Part shown: piece by piece, positions 25,037 through 35,560 of the stretch
Numbering within the stretch: the stretch's first letter is position 1
Layout: each line of letters opens with the position of its first letter
NCBI GenBank assembly: GCA_025403435.1
Contig: CM046333.1
Coordinates: forward strand, 13,913,770-13,977,769
Origin: Artocarpus heterophyllus
Taxonomy: Eukaryota > Streptophyta > Magnoliopsida > Rosales > Moraceae
DNA length: 64,000 nt
Direction: 5' to 3'
Notes under the pieces: model-generated
What the model saw: only the letters and a program-made list of their open reading frames with translations
Database searches by the model: none
What the model was told of the DNA's origin: nothing
Program-made: the position numbers and the translations under genes

Positions 25037-28000
25037 CCTTGTAATATCTTTCTATTTTCAGTAAAGAAACAAAAATTAATAAATGGGTAATGATAATAAT
25101 TATTACGATAATGAGGATGATAAATGAAAGAAGAAAAATCCACCTGATTGACCAATATTCACTTATAGGACTCATTTTTTGTGATAGTTTGTTGATGAAT
25201 TGAAGCTTCATTTTTTTATTTCCTCGTTTAATTAATTCTTAATATCTTTAATGCCTTTTGAATAAAATGACCGGAACCACGCAATGATCTTTCAGTTATT
25301 TCACAATCACCACTGATGACTCCAATGAAAACATAGAAAATAAGTGACAGATTAAGGAATCATCACAATCTGTCCTAATTTCAAACGTACTAATGACTTT
25401 TGGCCCTCTAGGTGGAGTAATCCATGTTACACCTGACAAGCCATGGACCCCAATGAACCATAGTTTTCAAACTTTTCTTTTTCTTAAATAAAAATAAAAA
25501 TAATAAAAGGATTTTATAAAAAAAAAGACTTTTTTGATAAGAACAAGTGTATATTTTAAAATTATTAAATATAATTAAAATTATTTTTTTATAAATCTGA
25601 TGGTAAATAAATAAATAGGTTTTTCAAAAAAAAATTACCCCAAAAGAATATGGACGAAGGTTATGGTAGGGCCCGACGGGGCTAGCGAGCAGGAGCCATT
25701 TAAACCTTTACACCTTCGCACTCAAATTGAAACGTTAATCGTCAAAGTCAACCACACGTTTATATTTGTTTAAAATTGTTTTGTCCGGAGCCTTCCCAAT
25801 TGTTAGGATATGGCCCACCAAGTGGACAGCAACTGCTAATCGAGTCATGACCTTTCAGATTTTTGAGGGTTCTTCCTTCCACCGACTTCCCACGTCTCGT
25901 GCAATTTGAAGCACCATTGCCCCCATATGTATTTTTATCCTCTTGGGCGAGGAGTTTTTAGACCTTATTTTTGACACACAAGTTTAAACTTATATTTTTG
26001 AATCATCCACGGTATAAATTTTTTAATAGTTATAATATAAAGTAAAATATAATTATTATATAAAACTCTACATGTTAAATAGTATTTGAATTGAGCTATA
26101 ATTTAAAGCAAAAAAAATTATAATATAGAACTCTTACATGCTACAATATTTGAACTTATTGTTCAGTTTAAATCAGTTTATCAAATACTTTATTAGTCTA
26201 TAGTTGTTAAGGTGAAGGCCTATGAATGTTGTCGAGACCACTAGAATTAGTTTTTCAAAAAGGGTTTGGTTTTGAACACAATCCTGAGCCAGTATGATGC
26301 ATACCAATGTCACACAATAATTATAACAACTATATTAATTTCATGGATATAAGTCAACTCTAAGAAGACTTGAGAAAAAGCCTTTGAATGGTCTAGATCG
26401 ATCTACGACTTGATCGAATTAGTTAATTTCTAAAGTCATGATTTCCATCTCAATCATTCGGCTCATTTAACAGCCAGGCTTATTAACCTTTTTTTTTTTT
26501 TTTTTTAAACATTGCATTAGAATCTGTAGCACAAAGGGATATAACAGTAATCCAAATTTCACAGTAAAATTATCCGGCAGAATTATAAAATGAAAACTTA
26601 AACAGTGTAGCTATGAACAATCGCTTTGTATTTTGCTCGAAGGAATAGGAATTCTTTAGCAGTTTGAAATAAAGGCGAGGGAGAACTCCGCCTCCGATCA
26701 CTATATTCTTTTTATCAACTCTCGGACGTATATTATTGACTATATAAAAATGTTTGCTCGACTGATGCATAATCCCCATCTTACAAGTACCACCCTAACG
26801 TACAATGTCAAATTGTACCACTTGTTTTTACATCTTCCAACCTAGTATCAACAATACATTTTTTTATTGCAGCGTATAGTACTGATTAGAATTCAGATGT
26901 TGTCACACATAGAGTTGAACGTGTGTATTATATATATACTAGTGGGTTCACGTGAGTCCAAATCTACTGTCTTATTTTCTTGTTTTCTTTGACTATCTAT
27001 CAATTACTTATTTCTCGTATCATCTAAATTTAATTACCTTACCACATGAATAAGAACTAAATACCAAAAATATTTAAACAATTTATTAAATGTTAAAAAT
27101 TTAATTAGAGAAATAACCGACAAAATGAAAAAATGGAATAGCACATCTTGATTCGGGTTCAAGTATAATAATTCTCTTGATACATGTACATATTAAACAT
27201 AAGCTTTGTAAATATTGTGGAAGAAAAACAACCACATCACTAGTGTGTTGGCCTCACAAATGAGCTGTTGGGCCCTTTTTCATCACCTAGCTAGGATATT
27301 TTGTCCTTGGGGGGTTTTGATATGATTGGTATGTGCATATGTCTGCCAAAAAAGCGTTTTGGATGGCAGGGCAGGCGACAATAGTTTTGTGTGGCATAAT
27401 TATGAGGAATTATTGCCCCTCTTCCTCAGAACATATTAAAGTGCTTCAAATATTTATAGATAGTTTTATGTAAATAATTAGCATGAATAGTGCTTCAACC
27501 GTGGTCGTGTTCATGGGATACAGTATGCACCACACATCATATAGGACCATCTAATTTTTCCTTCTTTGATTTCCCTCCAGAAAAAGGGGACTACGTCTTT
27601 TTCTTAAGCAAGATATTAACGACCACAGGTGTTGATGGCGTTAAGGTAAAGGATGATTGTTTGTATTTTGGCATTCATACTTAAAAAGGATTTTGACAAA
27701 ATCAATTCTAACTAATTTTTTATTATTACTATAGTGTAAAGTTTGTTGCAAATTAGAAGTCTTAATTTTTTTGAGAACAAAAAATATGATAATAAAAAAT
27801 ACGTAAGAACACACGAAATTTATGGCGACACACATTTGATGTGAGAGTTATGTCTACTTTCATCCATCCACTGCAGAATAATTTACTATAACAATAAAGA
27901 AGTTTACTATAAAAAAATTACACACTCTCTCTCAATAATTTTTTTCTAGCCTCTTTCTCACTCTAATTTCTAAGATACACTAAATACAAGAAAAAAAAAA

Positions 28001-28257
28001 AAAACCTACCTATACATAAGTTTATAAAGAATGGGTAACAACTCACTAAAAACTCAAAATAGAAGCTCTAACACGTTAACACACACAATCGTGGCCTTTA
28101 ATTTGAGCGGCCATGTGAACTTAGCTACAACTACGCCTCGCTTCCATGACTCCGTGCAGACGTGCGGCTTTCTCTCCTCAAGGGTGCACACCTGATGCTC
28201 CAAAACTCTCTCTCTCTCTTTTATTCTCTCTATCCTTTGTTTGAGGTGATAAGTTGA
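25037..28257. other. Intergenic with one further family A element; no gene seen
   Basis: About 25980-26190 holds another family A copy ('atagaactcttacatgctac'). 25650-25960 is GC-richer, with 'gtcaaagtcaacc' (a W-box-like TTGAC context on the other strand) and GGCCCA motifs, but no gene follows it. CT repeats lie at 28207-28220. Confidence 0.45.
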
Positions 28258-28402
28258 AAAACGTTGAATTTGGCTCCATACTTCTTAACAAAGTTTTCAC
28301 ATGCTACAATTATAAAAAAAAGTGAGCTATAGTATAAAGCTCTCACATGCTATAGTTTTTAACTCGAAAGTTTTAGTTCTAACCACACTTTCCGAACACC
28401 TT
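28258..28402 (+). mobile_element. Family A MITE
   Basis: Has the core 'ctatagtataaagctctcac' followed by 'atgctatagtttttaactcg' and a terminal 'ctttccgaacacctta' that corresponds to the accaaacgccc end of other copies. About 145 bases, non-coding. Confidence 0.55.
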
Positions 28403-28935
28403 ATATGGATCCATGAATATTGTTTACAAGAGCATAAACTAGTTCTTGTTTTGTTTCATGTATGATTCCAGTAAATTCTAAAAGTAACACTAGATGGGGA
28501 CTTGAGAATACCACTAATCTTTTTTGTTTAATTCTGTAAATTAAAAATGAAAATAAAAGAAAAGAAGCATGATATTGTTGGTTGACATTTGAATAGCTAG
28601 AAGATGCCAAATTTACATGAGAGAAGGGGGGAATTAGACTACCATTTATTGGAATTTAAAATAAATACACCAAAATATAATAATGTTAATAAATAGCCCA
28701 TTTAGATTCAAACGAAATTATTTTGGTATAAAATGATGTAAAAAAAAAACACGAAACAATACTGTGATAACAAATAACCAAAACAAAAAGAAGGAGAAGA
28801 AGAAAAAAGATAAGGTAAAATTTAAATTTTAAATGTTCAAAAATAACATGTGATTTTAAAAATATTATGCATTTAAATATTTTTAAAAGTATGTTATTTG
28901 CTTACATTAAACATTAAAACTAGTAAAAATTACAT

Positions 28936-30335
28936 AATCTGTTCATTTTTTAAGGAGTGAAATAATATATGTCTTCGTTGTGTAAATCTCACTTATATGT
29001 CCCTTTTTTAAAAATTTATATATTCAGAACTTTAAAATACCCTTTAACTAAATATTATCATGTATTTAAATTTTTATATAACAAATTTCCTTATTTTTTG
29101 ATTAGTTAAATTAGGAAAAAAAATATACACATATATTTCTTATTTTAACATATTACATTAATGCATTATCATTATCACCTGTCATTAAGTATCATTATCA
29201 TTACGTATCATTAGCTTAATGATACAATATTTATACAACCTATAAGATATACAAAAAGACTTAATAAATATTATATCATTAATTTAATTACATATCACAA
29301 AAAAAAATATCATTCATTTGAAGTCTTAAGAAATGAATGTTATTACGTATCATTATCATTACATATTATTAACTTAATAGTATATCAATTATATAATCAG
29401 TAAGACATATAAAAAGACTTAATAATACTGTGTCATTAATTTAATTACAACGCCTTAATTTTAATTTGTCAGTAAAACTATATTATTAATTTAATTACAA
29501 CACCTTAATTTTAATTTGTCGGTAAATCAACTTGTCAATAAAAAAATTTTATTTTTTTATCGAATTTTAAAATCGTTATTTTAGATACAATTTGACTTTA
29601 AGCAACAAACACCCTAATTTTAAGGATTTTTTAAAATATAATGATATCATAATCTATTTAAAATCTTAAATATGTATATTATAGTTATTTTTAAAAAATA
29701 AATTAAAACTAACAATATCATTATTATGGTCATTAATGTCTTTATACATATGCATTGGGACATATAAATAATATTTATGAACTGTAGACATCTTTTTATT
29801 CTACAAATAAAAAAAGCGCCACATGTCTCATTAACCCCACAATCTGTCTATTTTTTAAGGAGTGAATTAATATTCGTCTTCGTTGTATAAATATCACTTA
29901 CATGCCTCTTTTTTAAAATTTTATATATTCAGAATCTTAAAATACCCTTTAACTAAATATTATCATATATTTAAATTTTTATATAATAAATTTCTTTACT
30001 TTTTGGATAGTTAAATTAGGGAAAAAAATATACACGTATATTTCCTATTTTAACATATTATATTATTGCATTATCATTATTATTTAAAATCTTAAAAAAA
30101 TGAAATAAATATCATTAAGTATCATTACCATTACATATCATCAACTTAATCATATAATACTTATATAACCTCTAAGATACACAAAAAGACTTAATAAATA
30201 CTATATCATTAGCTTAATTACATATCACAAAAAAAAATATCATTTATTTGAAGTTTTAAGAAATAAATGTTATTGTATATCATTATTATTACATATCATT
30301 AACTTAATAGTGCATTAATTATCTAACCAGTAACA
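28936..30335 (+). repeat. Direct duplication of a 0.47-0.49 kb AT-rich segment
   Basis: 28936-29405 and 29841-30335 are two imperfect direct copies. 'taaggagtga' is at 28951 and again at 29856 (offset 905). 'aacttaatag' is at 29371 and 30301 (offset 930), so the second copy has gained about 25 bases. Both contain many 'cattatcattac' units. Between them, a separate 50-base tandem duplication ('ttaatttaattacaac' unit) sits at about 29434-29530. No coding. Confidence 0.75.
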
Positions 30336-30369
30336 TATAAAAGTACTAATTTTCCAATTTTTTACATGC

Positions 30370-30600
30370 GCAATGGAGCACTGGCCGGCCTAAAGGTATA
30401 CAACCCAAAACAGAAATGAGCCCAAATTTTTACGCCTTGGGGCATCTGGGTTGAAACCAATATAACGGCCCATAGTCCAGTCTAGTTCATCTTCTAGGGC
30501 GACAACTGCTTCATATGAAATGATCGGAGGGTGGTCTCCCTTAAGCAACGATTTCACTAGAAAAGCTGAAAGCAACGCCCAAAAATCTTTCCTGTTTGAG
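30370..30600 (-). pseudogene. Possible gene fragment, unrecognised
   Basis: On the minus strand an open stretch of about 70 codons (30390 to about 30597) has balanced composition. It includes AFLVKSLLKGDHPPI, YEAVVALEDELDWTMGRYIG and FNPDAPRRKN. The neighbouring DNA is strongly AT-rich, so the block stands out. 'gctcaaacag' just upstream could be a 3' splice site. There is no partner exon nearby. I do not recognise the family; it may be a captured or degraded exon. Confidence 0.35.
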
Positions 30601-30879
30601 CTAACAAGTTATTAGGCAGATCAAACAGAGACTATTTAGAAATAAAAAGCTGTAAAAAACTTGGGCAATATTTTTTTTGGCTGAAAACAGCAAACCAGTT
30701 GATTACTTGAATTTTCTGCCCCGTAACTTAGTGGGTTTTCTAATTATAACATTAGTCTATAATGTGCGTCATTTCATCTCCCTCTTTCTCTTATCTTGTA
30801 TGGTGTATGCTAGCAATATTTTGTAGCTAAAATCTTCGATGATCTAAGCTTTCACATATGCTCTGATCAATAGTGGCTC

Positions 30880-31290
30880 AAGGGTTGACGTTTTTTGAGG
30901 CATCTGTCGATTTTTTTAGACGTTGTCGTTGCAACTTTATTATCGTTTTTTTTATGATACTTTGTTTTTGAGACATGTCGTTGAACGTGATTGTCGTTTT
31001 TACAAAACGCTATCTTTTTCGATTGTTAATTTGTCGCTTTGTCTTATTAATGATGTTAGCCTTTTTGTTTTAATATCGTTATCGTGTTTTTAAGACATAA
31101 TTTTTTTCCTTTTTTTTTCTTTTCAAGACATTGTTTCAATGTTATAATCTTTCCAAGTACTTGTCGTTTGGCAGACATTTTCTTTCGGTTGGAGTTGTTT
31201 TTGCAGACATTCTAATGTTGCCATTGCTATTATAACGTTGTTGTCGTTCTTATATCAACGTTTTTTTCTGACTGTCGTTTATACTTTTTT
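30880..31290 (+). repeat. TGTCGTTT-motif cluster A
   Basis: The heptamer TGTCGTT and close variants (ttgtcgttg, catgtcgttg, attgtcgttt, cttgtcgttt, ttgtcgttct, ctgtcgttta) recur about every 50 bases over 400 bases, mostly in one orientation. There is no coding. The same motif clusters at 31950-33065, 51300-51760 and 61196-61700. Confidence 0.6.
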
Positions 31291-31949
31291 TTCCCCTCCA
31301 TGGAAGTGGGTTAAAAGGGAAGATTTCATTTAGAGGTTTAAATTCGGAAAACAACTAACATTCTATCAAAAAAGATTTTTTTTTCCACCTCCTTCTCCAA
31401 GGATTCTTCTTCTCCTCTCTCCCTTCCTTATACTAATATGCAAGCTCCGAACTTCGGCCCAAGAGAAAAATGATTTTGCCTTCTCCTCCGAGTTTGTTTT
31501 TTGTCTTTTATTTTGTTTTCTTTTTGTTTGTTAGTTAGTTATTTTTTTTTAATTTTTATTTTGTTATTTTTCCATAGAGTTCAAATGTATCAAAATGTCA
31601 ACTTTGAGGGGCCGATGGAACTTTAGGCCAAGTTATAATCTAGTCTGAATAGATGGCCTCTTTTTTTTTTTTCCACATTGATCACATTTCTCCATCCTTG
31701 AAATTGGCCGCAGATTACGACTTTTTAAGCCGCTAATTTGATTACCATTTCACAGCAAAGTTAACCTAAACATGTTTCCTCTCTCTCTCTCTCTTCATTA
31801 ATTTTGAAAGATAAGGGATGCAAAATTGCAGTGCCGGTAAGGTTTGAAAGTGTTGCCATGCCATCAGTCTAGCAATCGATGGCCTTTAGGTGGTTTCCGA
31901 TTTATCATTTATGATCATTTCGATTTCCAAGTTTGTGAGTGTGACAATC

Positions 31950-33065
31950 CAACTTGTAAACGACATATAAACGTCTAAAAAAACGATATAAAAAAATTCA
32001 TGGAACTAACAAACGAAATGTCGTTTCATTTCACTGTTAGTTTTGGACATAAGTAAAGGCATGTTTTTTTATAGGCCCATCAATAGGGGTTGCGACATGA
32101 CGGCACGACATGAATCACACATGTTTTTTTTGCGGGTTAGTGTCAAAAAATTTGACCACGGGTCATTTTAGTGTCGACCCGAAACTGACCCGTCAAAAAA
32201 CAGGTCGTGTTTGGGTCAACCCGTCTGACACTAAAATGACCTGTTTCTGACCCGTATTTAATTAATTAACTTTTAAAAAATTAATATTATTTCATATATA
32301 ATATAAGCTCTTAAAATATCAAACCCTACCTCTCTTATCACTCATCTTCTTATTGAAGTGGTATGAAACTCTTCTAATTTTATTTTTTTTTAATATTATA
32401 TATATTAATATGGGCGGGTTAGAGGCGGGTTGTGGGTCATAATCGGGTTACTGAGTCAAAATCGGGTCACGGGTTATTATTTTTTGACACTGTGTATAAG
32501 AAACGGGTTAACACGGATCGTGTTCGTGTCAACCCGTGTCAAAACGAGTCGGGTTAGGGTTGAGAATTCTCAACCCGTTCGTGTCACGGGTCGGATTAGT
32601 GTCGACCTAATTTTATAAAAATTAACTCCAACCCGACACAAACCCGACCCGTCAACTCGTTTTGCCACTCCTATTTTTTTATTTGTACGAAAACGACATG
32701 TTGAACGTTTTTCCAATTGAGACAACTGTCAAATTGTCGTTTCTTAATATAATGTGGTCTAATAAGCGGACAAAGACGAGTAGCCTGTTTTATATCAAGA
32801 AATACTCGACATATTGTTTATAGGTAGTGTCGTTCTCCCGATAAAACGACATATTATCATATTGAAACAATTCTGCATTGTTTTGGGATAACTGTTGAAG
32901 GCAGGAACATGAAACTATATGTTGTTTATTCTTTTGCTGAACTATATGTCGTTTAATCTTCTTGTACATCGTCTGTCGAGAAAACGAGACACGGCTTATG
33001 CGAATTCGGAGGTTGCCTTGTATGGCATGTCGTTTACGCTCAGAAAGCAAGCACCGTGTTCGTTC
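31950..33065. repeat. TGTCGTTT/AAACGACA-motif cluster B, split by a hAT-like element
   Basis: Outside the inserted element (32072-32673) the motif appears in both orientations: aaacgacata, aatgtcgttt, aaaacgacat (twice), attgtcgttt, gtgtcgttct, tatgtcgttt and catgtcgttt. The mixed orientation would let a transcript fold into several short hairpins. Non-coding. Confidence 0.6.
32072..32673. mobile_element. Non-autonomous hAT-like element with 8-bp target duplication
   Basis: The element starts TAGG and ends CCTA, and is flanked on both sides by TTTTTTTA (32064-32071 and 32674-32681), an 8-base direct repeat as expected for hAT insertion. The right end read inward is taggagtggcaaaacgagtt. The left end has 'taggggttgcgacatgacgg' starting about 11 bases inside. 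The interior is packed with CGGGTT/AACCCG and GTGTCGACCCG-type subterminal repeats, a pattern I know from plant hAT-derived MITEs. There is no transposase, so it would need one in trans. Confidence 0.7.
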
Positions 33066-33069
33066 ACTT

Positions 33070-35200
33070 AGACGACCCTTTGTGCTGTTTTGAGAGTTTT
33101 TAAAAATATTTTTTGTATATTTTTTAAGATAAAAATTTTAAAAGCATTTTTAGCATTATTTTTTAAAACAAAATAATTTTTACATATTTTGAAAATACTA
33201 TAAAAAAGAAGTAAACTTACTACTATTTTGCAACAAGTGCAAATATTTCCATTTATTTTACAGGACAAAGAATATTGCTATAAGACACCAGTGGTACCAA
33301 ATACTATTCACTAATAAAAGATAGGAATTAACATAAGACTCACAGATGACATCTACCTTTTATTAGTGATATAAGACTCACAAATATAGTCCATCTTTTA
33401 TTAATGAGGGTCTTTAGTATTGGCGGTGCTCTTAAGTATTTTTTTTTTATCTTTTATTAACGATAGTGTTTAGTAATGATAGTGATTCTAAGCAATTTTT
33501 CTAGGATAAACGACATACTGTATATTTTCAGTATTATATTGATACTGGTTGAACCGTAAATTGATTGTTTGCATCAATATATCAACGTTTTTTGTTCACC
33601 TTCTACCTTGCTTATCTGAGGGAGTTTCTTCTTTTCCACACACACATACTCCTCATCACATCGAAAAAGAAAACTTTCTCCGTATCCAAATGCAAACGCA
33701 CCGTGCAATTTGACAGAAAAGAAGAAATATTGGGATTCCGAATGTTATATAGATATATATATATGGCGGTTAAATATCATGCTTAGATCACGCCTATTAG
33801 TCAACCAAGATTGGTTTCAAACTTACCAATGTTATATATACATATCTATATAATTTGTATATGTATCCTTCCCTTCTTTTTCAACGCAAAATGATAAACA
33901 AACGGTACCCAATAAATTAAAGGAAACATTTTAGTTCACTAATAGGCTCAAAAATTATTTTTTTTTAAACCTTCGTTGTGGTACTCGATAGTCTTGAATA
34001 TGAAATACGATGAAAAGAGTTCCACCTTAAAAGACATTTTAGAATTTTTTAAAAGTAGGTGACTGCGTGTTGGAGTTAGGTAAAGCAGGCATTGATAGAT
34101 GTCCCTCACGGGTCAAGGTTTCATTGATTTGAAAGCATTAAGAGAGACTTTAGACTTTCTGATACCCACGGCCACGTTCCTGTACAAGTTCAACAAGTTT
34201 TCTCAAGCGTTTTAGGCTCACATTCCTTTTCTTTAGTCTCTTTTCTTTTTCCAATTTTGGGTTATGAATTTTTTAAATAATTGGAACTTTATAAATGATA
34301 AGAGAGATTTGTTGTAGAGTCTTAACAATAAAACACTATTTCTTAATCATTAAACTACATTATAATCATATTATTTTAGTTTTTACGAGATTTAAAGAAC
34401 TCTTCTACCATATAATTTTTATTTTTCATTTTTTTGATAGTAGCATAATTTTTCCTTTTGATATATTTGAATATAAGTTAGCTGGGTGACCGATGCACCA
34501 ACTTTTTCTAACACCGTATGCATTGTCAGAAAATTTGAAAAAAAATAGAGGACAATTGCATTAGTTGACTCAGACCGTTACATAGAACTTTTCACCAAAT
34601 TGCACCATGCTCCAAACACGTGCCACGTTTTTTTTTTTTTTAATTTTTTCTGGTGAATGACAAAAACATGCTTGTCCGATGCATTCAAGGAAGGACCAAT
34701 GAAATTGCATGCAGGCAGCAAGAACAAAATCCATGAACACACTACGGAACCCAAAATAGACATTTCCTTTTTTTGTTCTTATTTTGAAGTTGGTTAGAAT
34801 GCTATATGATTGGCTTCTTGTTTTGGTTTGAACAACATCATATTTTAAGCCCAAAAATTAGTGTACAATAACTACTTTGCTTCTTATTGAAAATTTCACA
34901 TTTCAATACTCTCTCACCTACCTCCTATGATATTTATGTTATAAAACTAGTTATCCAACGTTAGCAAGTCCTGCTCTTTATATTTGACAATCTATTTTAA
35001 TGTACCTTGTGAACAAGCGATGACAGCTTAATTAGTCTTAACCATAAGTTAAAGGTTTGAGTCAGGCTTAGCCCCACTCAAAAGCAGGTAGCATTCCCCC
35101 TCCCCTTATATCAAAACAAAAAGTGTACTTTGTGCAACTAGTATGCACCAATTCATTGTTATGTTTTAAAATCATTATTTCTGATTAATTGCACCTATAA
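33070..35200. other. Intergenic: no gene seen
   Basis: 33290-33500 contains short direct echoes ('tctttagtattggcgg'/'gtttagtaatgatagtg', 'acataagactcacag'/'gatataagactcacaa'). The frames at 33565-33786 and 34570-34854 lack domains and pass through A/T runs. Confidence 0.45.
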
Positions 35201-35203
35201 TGC

Positions 35204-35560
35204 TTGTTGAGGGTTTTTTGGTTACATCCTGGGATAGACTTAAGGCCCTCTTATTGGACGCGCTCTTCCCGCAGGAGGCAAATCCAAGCGCGTTTTATGT
35301 TGAGGGTTTTTTGGTCCTACTACCAGAGCCTGGTGGGTCCCTCGAATGTGTTGCTGGATAGGCTGAGGGGACCCTGTTCGGATTTGTCTCCCGTGGGGGG
35401 AGCGCGTCTCCTAGGATTCAAACCTTTGATCCACTCGTATAAGAGGTACGAGTGGATCAAATGTTCAAATCTCAAGGAACGTGCTCCTCCCACGGGAGGC
35501 AAATTCGAGTAGGGGGACCCGTCAGGCTCTAGCTGGGGACCAAAAACCCTTAACAATGTC
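35204..35560. mobile_element. Long-hairpin (foldback) element
   Basis: 35299-35439 and 35447-35556 are imperfect inverted arms around a 7-base loop. The inner stem ttgatccactcgta/tacgagtggatcaa (35426-35439 and 35447-35460) is perfect. The outer ends are 'ttgagggttttttggtcc' and its complement 'ggggaccaaaaacccttaa'. A partial extra left end (35204-35298) repeats 'tgttgagggttttttggt' and an 'aggaggcaaatcc' segment, as if one arm was duplicated. It is GC-rich against its surroundings. The open frames in both directions here are mirror images of each other and not genes. Confidence 0.7.

Noticed and set aside
28936..30335. CRISPR-like repeated units
   Set aside because: The units are imperfect and AT-rich with no uniform spacers, and the DNA is a plant nuclear genome.
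32430..32618. 62-codon frame with repeated ARG/VAL content
   Set aside because: It is a reading of the CGGGTT/GTGTCG subterminal repeats of the hAT-like element.
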